The notes under the pieces are model-generated. The model saw only the letters and a program-made list of their open reading frames with translations, was not told where the DNA came from and ran no database searches. Of a stretch of 64,000 bases of DNA, positions 61,148 through 64,000 are shown piece by piece; positions within the stretch are counted from its first letter, which is position 1, and every line of letters begins with the position of its first letter. The translations under genes were made by a program, and so were the position numbers. This DNA comes from Vibrio pomeroyi (GTDB lineage: Bacteria > Pseudomonadota > Gammaproteobacteria > Enterobacterales > Vibrionaceae): positions 310,001-374,000 of the forward strand of contig CP090855.1 of assembly GCA_041879425.1 (NCBI GenBank), given 5' to 3'.

Positions 61148-62974
61148 CTAGGCTTCGTTTTTCGGAGCTTCTGTGTCAGCAGGCTCTTTATCGACCGCTT
61201 CTTGATCAACAATCGGCAGCACCTGTTTTACATAGTTACCTGGTGCCTTGCCAATCACAGGGTTAAGCTCAGAACCTTGATTGAAAGGTTCTATTTTCTC
61301 GTCAGTTTCAAAGCCCTGTAACCACTGATCCCAGTGTGTCCACCATGAACCTTCGTTATGGCTCGCATTTGATAGCCACTCATCAGCAGAATCATCAAGG
61401 TTGTCATTCAACCAAAACCCATACTTCTTCTTGTCTGGATGATTAACAATGCCTGCAATATGACCGGATTCACCCAATACAAAGGTTTTGTTGCCACCCG
61501 TATTCAATGCACCGCGATAAGTCCCCTGCCACAAGGCAATATGGTCTTCTTTGGCTGAGATGAAGTAGCTTGGTATTTTGATTTTATTTAAATCAATCCA
61601 AACACCACCTACTTTCACGCCTTTGTCTTGAACGAGTTTGTTCTCAAGGTAAAGCTCACGCAACAAGAAGTTATGGCATTTGGCAGCCACGTTTGTGCTG
61701 TCACTGTTCCAGTACAACAAGTCAAACTCCATTGGGCTGCTGCCTTTTAGGTAGTTATCAATGTAGTAGTTCCAGTACAAACTGTTTTCGCGAAGCAAAC
61801 TGAACGTCACGCTCAGTGAGCGACCATCCATATAGCCTTTGGCGTCGTTCTGTTTCTCGATCGCATTAATGATCGTTTCGTTGATATACGCGCCAACTTC
61901 ACCCGGCTGCGAGAAATCCAACAAGGTGGTAAAGAACGTCGCGGTTTTGATGCGCTTCTTCATGCGCTTCGCCGCATAGTAAGCAACCGTAGAAGCCAAT
62001 ACCGTGCCACCGATACAATAACCCGCAGCATTGATCTGCTCTTTACCGGTAATGTCTTCAATCGCCGCGACCGCTTTCACTACGCCTTCCGTGACATAGT
62101 CACCGAATTCTTGGTCTTTCTGTGCCTCGCCCGGATTACGCCAAGACATCATGAACACGCTGTGTCCTTGCTCAAGCAACCAACGCACCATCGAGTTCTT
62201 CTCACGAAGGTCAAGAATGTAATACTTATTGATGAACGGCGGAACGATCAACAAAGGCGTCGCATTCACCTGAGGTGTCTTTGGATAGTATTGAATAAGC
62301 TCGAACAGATCGTTTTGAAAAACAACATCACCTTCCGTGTTCGCAACATCAACACCTAATCGGAAGGCGTTATTGTTGGTCATACGGATCTTGAGGATAT
62401 CAGCACTCGCTTCAACGTCTGCTTGCAGTTGCTCTAACCCATCAAGCAGGTTCTCACCATTTCGCTCAAGCGTCAGTTTCATCAGCTCTGGGTTAGTCGC
62501 AATGAAGTTGCTTGGAGAGAGAGCATTGATGGCCTGACGTGAAAAGAACGCAACACGCTCTTTGGTTTTCTCGTCGATGCCTTCGATAGAGTTGATGGTA
62601 TCGATGTAGCTTTTGCTGAATAACAAATAAGATTGCTTAATAAAGCTGTAGAACGGGTCGTTTTTCCACGCCTCGTCAATAAAGCGCTTGTCGCTACGAT
62701 CTTCGGCTATCACACTCTCGGTGTTGCCCATCAACGCGGCATTTTGCCAGATCTTGAGTTGCTGTTCCCACCATTGGGATTGTAACTGAAGAAGAACAGC
62801 GGGTTGGTTAGCGGCTTGCTCGAAGATTTTTGATGCGTCATCAAAATTCAGTTCTTGCATCGCTTGATTGAGGGGAGATTGCGCGGCTTCCTTGTTTTGT
62901 TCAAAGTTATCCCACCATTGCTGGTTTGTTTGTTGAAGTTTAACAAGGTAGTCCGAAAAGAAGTGTTGAAACAT
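61148..62974 (-). CDS. phaC: Class I polyhydroxyalkanoate synthase PhaC
   Basis: A 608-residue PHA synthase. The lipase-like box is GYCIGG with the catalytic C320, and later Asp and His (DHI, GESGHIAG) complete the triad. The N-terminal segment is family-typical. It polymerises (R)-3-hydroxyacyl-CoA into storage granules. It lies downstream of the phasin and thiolase genes, in the same order as the V. cholerae phaBAPC-type cluster. The C-terminal 25 residues are acidic and variable. Confidence 0.95.
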   Translation of the reverse strand: MFQHFFSDYLVKLQQTNQQWWDNFEQNKEAAQSPLNQAMQELNFDDASKIFEQAANQPAVLLQLQSQWWEQQLKIWQNAALMGNTESVIAEDRSDKRFIDEAWKNDPFYSFIKQSYLLFSKSYIDTINSIEGIDEKTKERVAFFSRQAINALSPSNFIATNPELMKLTLERNGENLLDGLEQLQADVEASADILKIRMTNNNAFRLGVDVANTEGDVVFQNDLFELIQYYPKTPQVNATPLLIVPPFINKYYILDLREKNSMVRWLLEQGHSVFMMSWRNPGEAQKDQEFGDYVTEGVVKAVAAIEDITGKEQINAAGYCIGGTVLASTVAYYAAKRMKKRIKTATFFTTLLDFSQPGEVGAYINETIINAIEKQNDAKGYMDGRSLSVTFSLLRENSLYWNYYIDNYLKGSSPMEFDLLYWNSDSTNVAAKCHNFLLRELYLENKLVQDKGVKVGGVWIDLNKIKIPSYFISAKEDHIALWQGTYRGALNTGGNKTFVLGESGHIAGIVNHPDKKKYGFWLNDNLDDSADEWLSNASHNEGSWWTHWDQWLQGFETDEKIEPFNQGSELNPVIGKAPGNYVKQVLPIVDQEAVDKEPADTEAPKNEA

Positions 62975-63049
62975 AACATGACTCCAATAATCGGAAAATC
63001 GCCACCGAGCCTCACAGTAAACACTGTGCTAACTCGATGGCGATTAAAT

Positions 63050-63397
63050 TTATGCAGGTGTAACTGTTTTCAAGTTTTCAGTTGTTAGTGTTTCAACATC
63101 TTCTTTGAATTCTTTAGCCACTGCTTGAAGCTTAGAGCTATCACTCATCATCTGTTGAGACAGTTGAGTTAGCGCTGCTAGCTGCTGGCTGTTGAATGCA
63201 GTTAGGCTGTTTACATCTTTGATTTCACTTACTGCTTTCATTTGTGCAAGACCCATGTCCGTGTAAGTCTGCATCGCATTCATTTGCAGTTCCGTCATTG
63301 TTTGGACGTTCTTTGCAACCAACTTGTTGAACTTGAAGTACGGTTCAAATTGCTTTTCAGTTTGGTCAGTAATTGTTTTGAAAATATCCGTGTACAT
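63050..63397 (-). CDS. phaP: Phasin-family granule protein
   Basis: A 115-residue amphipathic helical protein with the phasin signature around YFKFNKLVAKNVQTMTELQM. Phasins coat PHA granules and affect their size and number. It lies between the thiolase and phaC, as expected. A ribosome site (AGGAG) precedes the ATG. Confidence 0.88.
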   Translation of the reverse strand: MYTDIFKTITDQTEKQFEPYFKFNKLVAKNVQTMTELQMNAMQTYTDMGLAQMKAVSEIKDVNSLTAFNSQQLAALTQLSQQMMSDSSKLQAVAKEFKEDVETLTTENLKTVTPA

Positions 63398-63518
63398 AAG
63401 TAACTCCTGATGAATACATAGTTTAGTAATACAAGTTTAGGTAATGTCTTTCTACGAAGGCTCACCATTGAGATAAACGACTTCGATAAATTGTTAAGCT
63501 GCCATAGGCAAGTCGGGC

Positions 63519-64000
63519 TTAGCCTTCAATACCTTTAAGCAAAACAGCGGTTCCCATTCCTCCACCCACACAGAGTGAAGCAACACCATAAGTTGTCTTT
63601 TGTTCGAGCATCTCATGGATAAGTGAAACAATGATTCGATTGCCTGAAGCTCCAAGAGGATGGCCTAGCGCGATCGCTCCACCATTCACATTGACCTTAG
63701 GTTTGAACGCCTCTAGAGGCAGGTCGTGCTGCTCAGAAAGCTGATACATCACACCAAGCGCTTGTGCTGCAAAGGCTTCATTCAGTTCAAACAAATCGAT
63801 CTCTTCGAGCGTTAGTTCAGCTTTGTCGAGCGCTTTCGATACCGCTTCCACAGGACCTAAACCCATGATTTTTGGGTCTAAGCCAGATTGTGCATAGCTG
63901 CTTAGTTCAACCAGTGGCGTTAGTCCGTATTTCGCGACTGCGCTCTCTGATGCCAAGATAATTGCACTCGCACCGTCATTGATACCTGAAGCGTTGCCCG
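63519..64000 (-). CDS. phaA: Acetyl-CoA acetyltransferase (thiolase), cut by window end
   Basis: The C-terminal 160 residues of a thiolase; the reading frame stays open to the window end and the start lies outside it. The active-site His is in GGAIALGHPLGASG and the C-terminal Cys in LCVGGGMG. It condenses two acetyl-CoA to acetoacetyl-CoA, the first step to PHB. Its place upstream of phasin and phaC supports a PHB role (PhaA) over fatty acid breakdown. A codon displayed as a start near 63956 is an internal TTG. Confidence 0.93.
   Translation of the reverse strand, partial: GNASGINDGASAIILASESAVAKYGLTPLVELSSYAQSGLDPKIMGLGPVEAVSKALDKAELTLEEIDLFELNEAFAAQALGVMYQLSEQHDLPLEAFKPKVNVNGGAIALGHPLGASGNRIIVSLIHEMLEQKTTYGVASLCVGGGMGTAVLLKGIEG

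Noticed and set aside
1..64000. CRISPR arrays, prophage, integron, restriction or toxin-antitoxin modules
   Set aside because: No repeat-spacer structure, integrase, phage structural gene or defence gene was found; the 'unusual' content is in signalling and catabolic loci.

Overview
The window looks like a piece of a Vibrio genome, most likely from the Splendidus clade and probably from the smaller chromosome. This is inferred from the gene content: a napFDABC nitrate reductase operon next to a NarQ/NarP-like pair and a phaA-phaP-phaC cluster, a VolA-FadL lipid-scavenging pair, ToxR-like membrane regulators, a VieSAB-like signalling locus, and a PL7 alginate lyase. In V. cholerae several of these sit on chromosome 2. 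No rRNA operon, insertion sequence, prophage, integron or CRISPR array was seen.

Layout. 1-4.2 kb: two tRNA arrays (Leu-Cys-Gly and Cys-Gly-Leu-Cys, both on the minus strand, each with its own promoter) flank a class 3 lipase and a methyl-accepting chemotaxis protein. 4.4-7.5 kb: ravA-viaA. 7.8-9.8 kb: Nudix hydrolase, threonine aldolase and a monohaem cytochrome c. 9.9-20.7 kb: a signalling block with an HPt protein, a VieB-like REC-TPR protein, an orphan LuxR-type regulator, a LysR regulator, and a four-gene overlapping operon (hybrid kinase, REC-EAL, REC-HTH, GGDEF). 20.7-21.65 kb is a long AT-rich gap with a C10 tract. 21.7-29.1 kb: an outer-membrane protein, a ToxR-like two-gene cassette, the RbgA GTPase, a diguanylate cyclase, an acetyltransferase, a fatty acid desaturase with a FabR-type operator, and a small monooxygenase.

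29.3-37.6 kb is a complete mannosylglycerate regulon: mngA (PTS uptake), mngB (hydrolase), glycerate kinase and manA, divergent from mngR. 37.8-42.1 kb: an unknown protein, a DUF481-like outer-membrane protein, a PL7 alginate lyase lipoprotein and a 2OG-Fe(II) oxygenase. 42.2-46.5 kb: an RND efflux pump with its adaptor. 46.7-51.7 kb: fadL and volA, then a second ToxR-like/partner cassette transcribed divergently from volA. 52.2-53.5 kb: dcuC. 53.7-61.0 kb: NarP/NarQ-like genes divergent from napFDABC plus a 45-residue membrane ORF. 61.1-64.0 kb: phaC, phasin and the C-terminal part of a thiolase cut by the window end.

How it fits together. Three themes stand out. One is periplasm-facing signal input: the VieS-like kinase, two ToxR-like cassettes, the NarQ-like kinase, the MCP and two GGDEF proteins. 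A second is scavenging of marine carbon: mannosylglycerate, alginate, lysophospholipid and fatty acid, and C4-dicarboxylates. The third is anaerobic nitrate respiration and carbon storage. The most notable loci are the rearranged VieSAB-like circuit, in which the EAL and DNA-binding functions are on separate proteins and the VieB-like inhibitor is on the opposite strand, and the two divergent ToxR-like 'co-component' cassettes.
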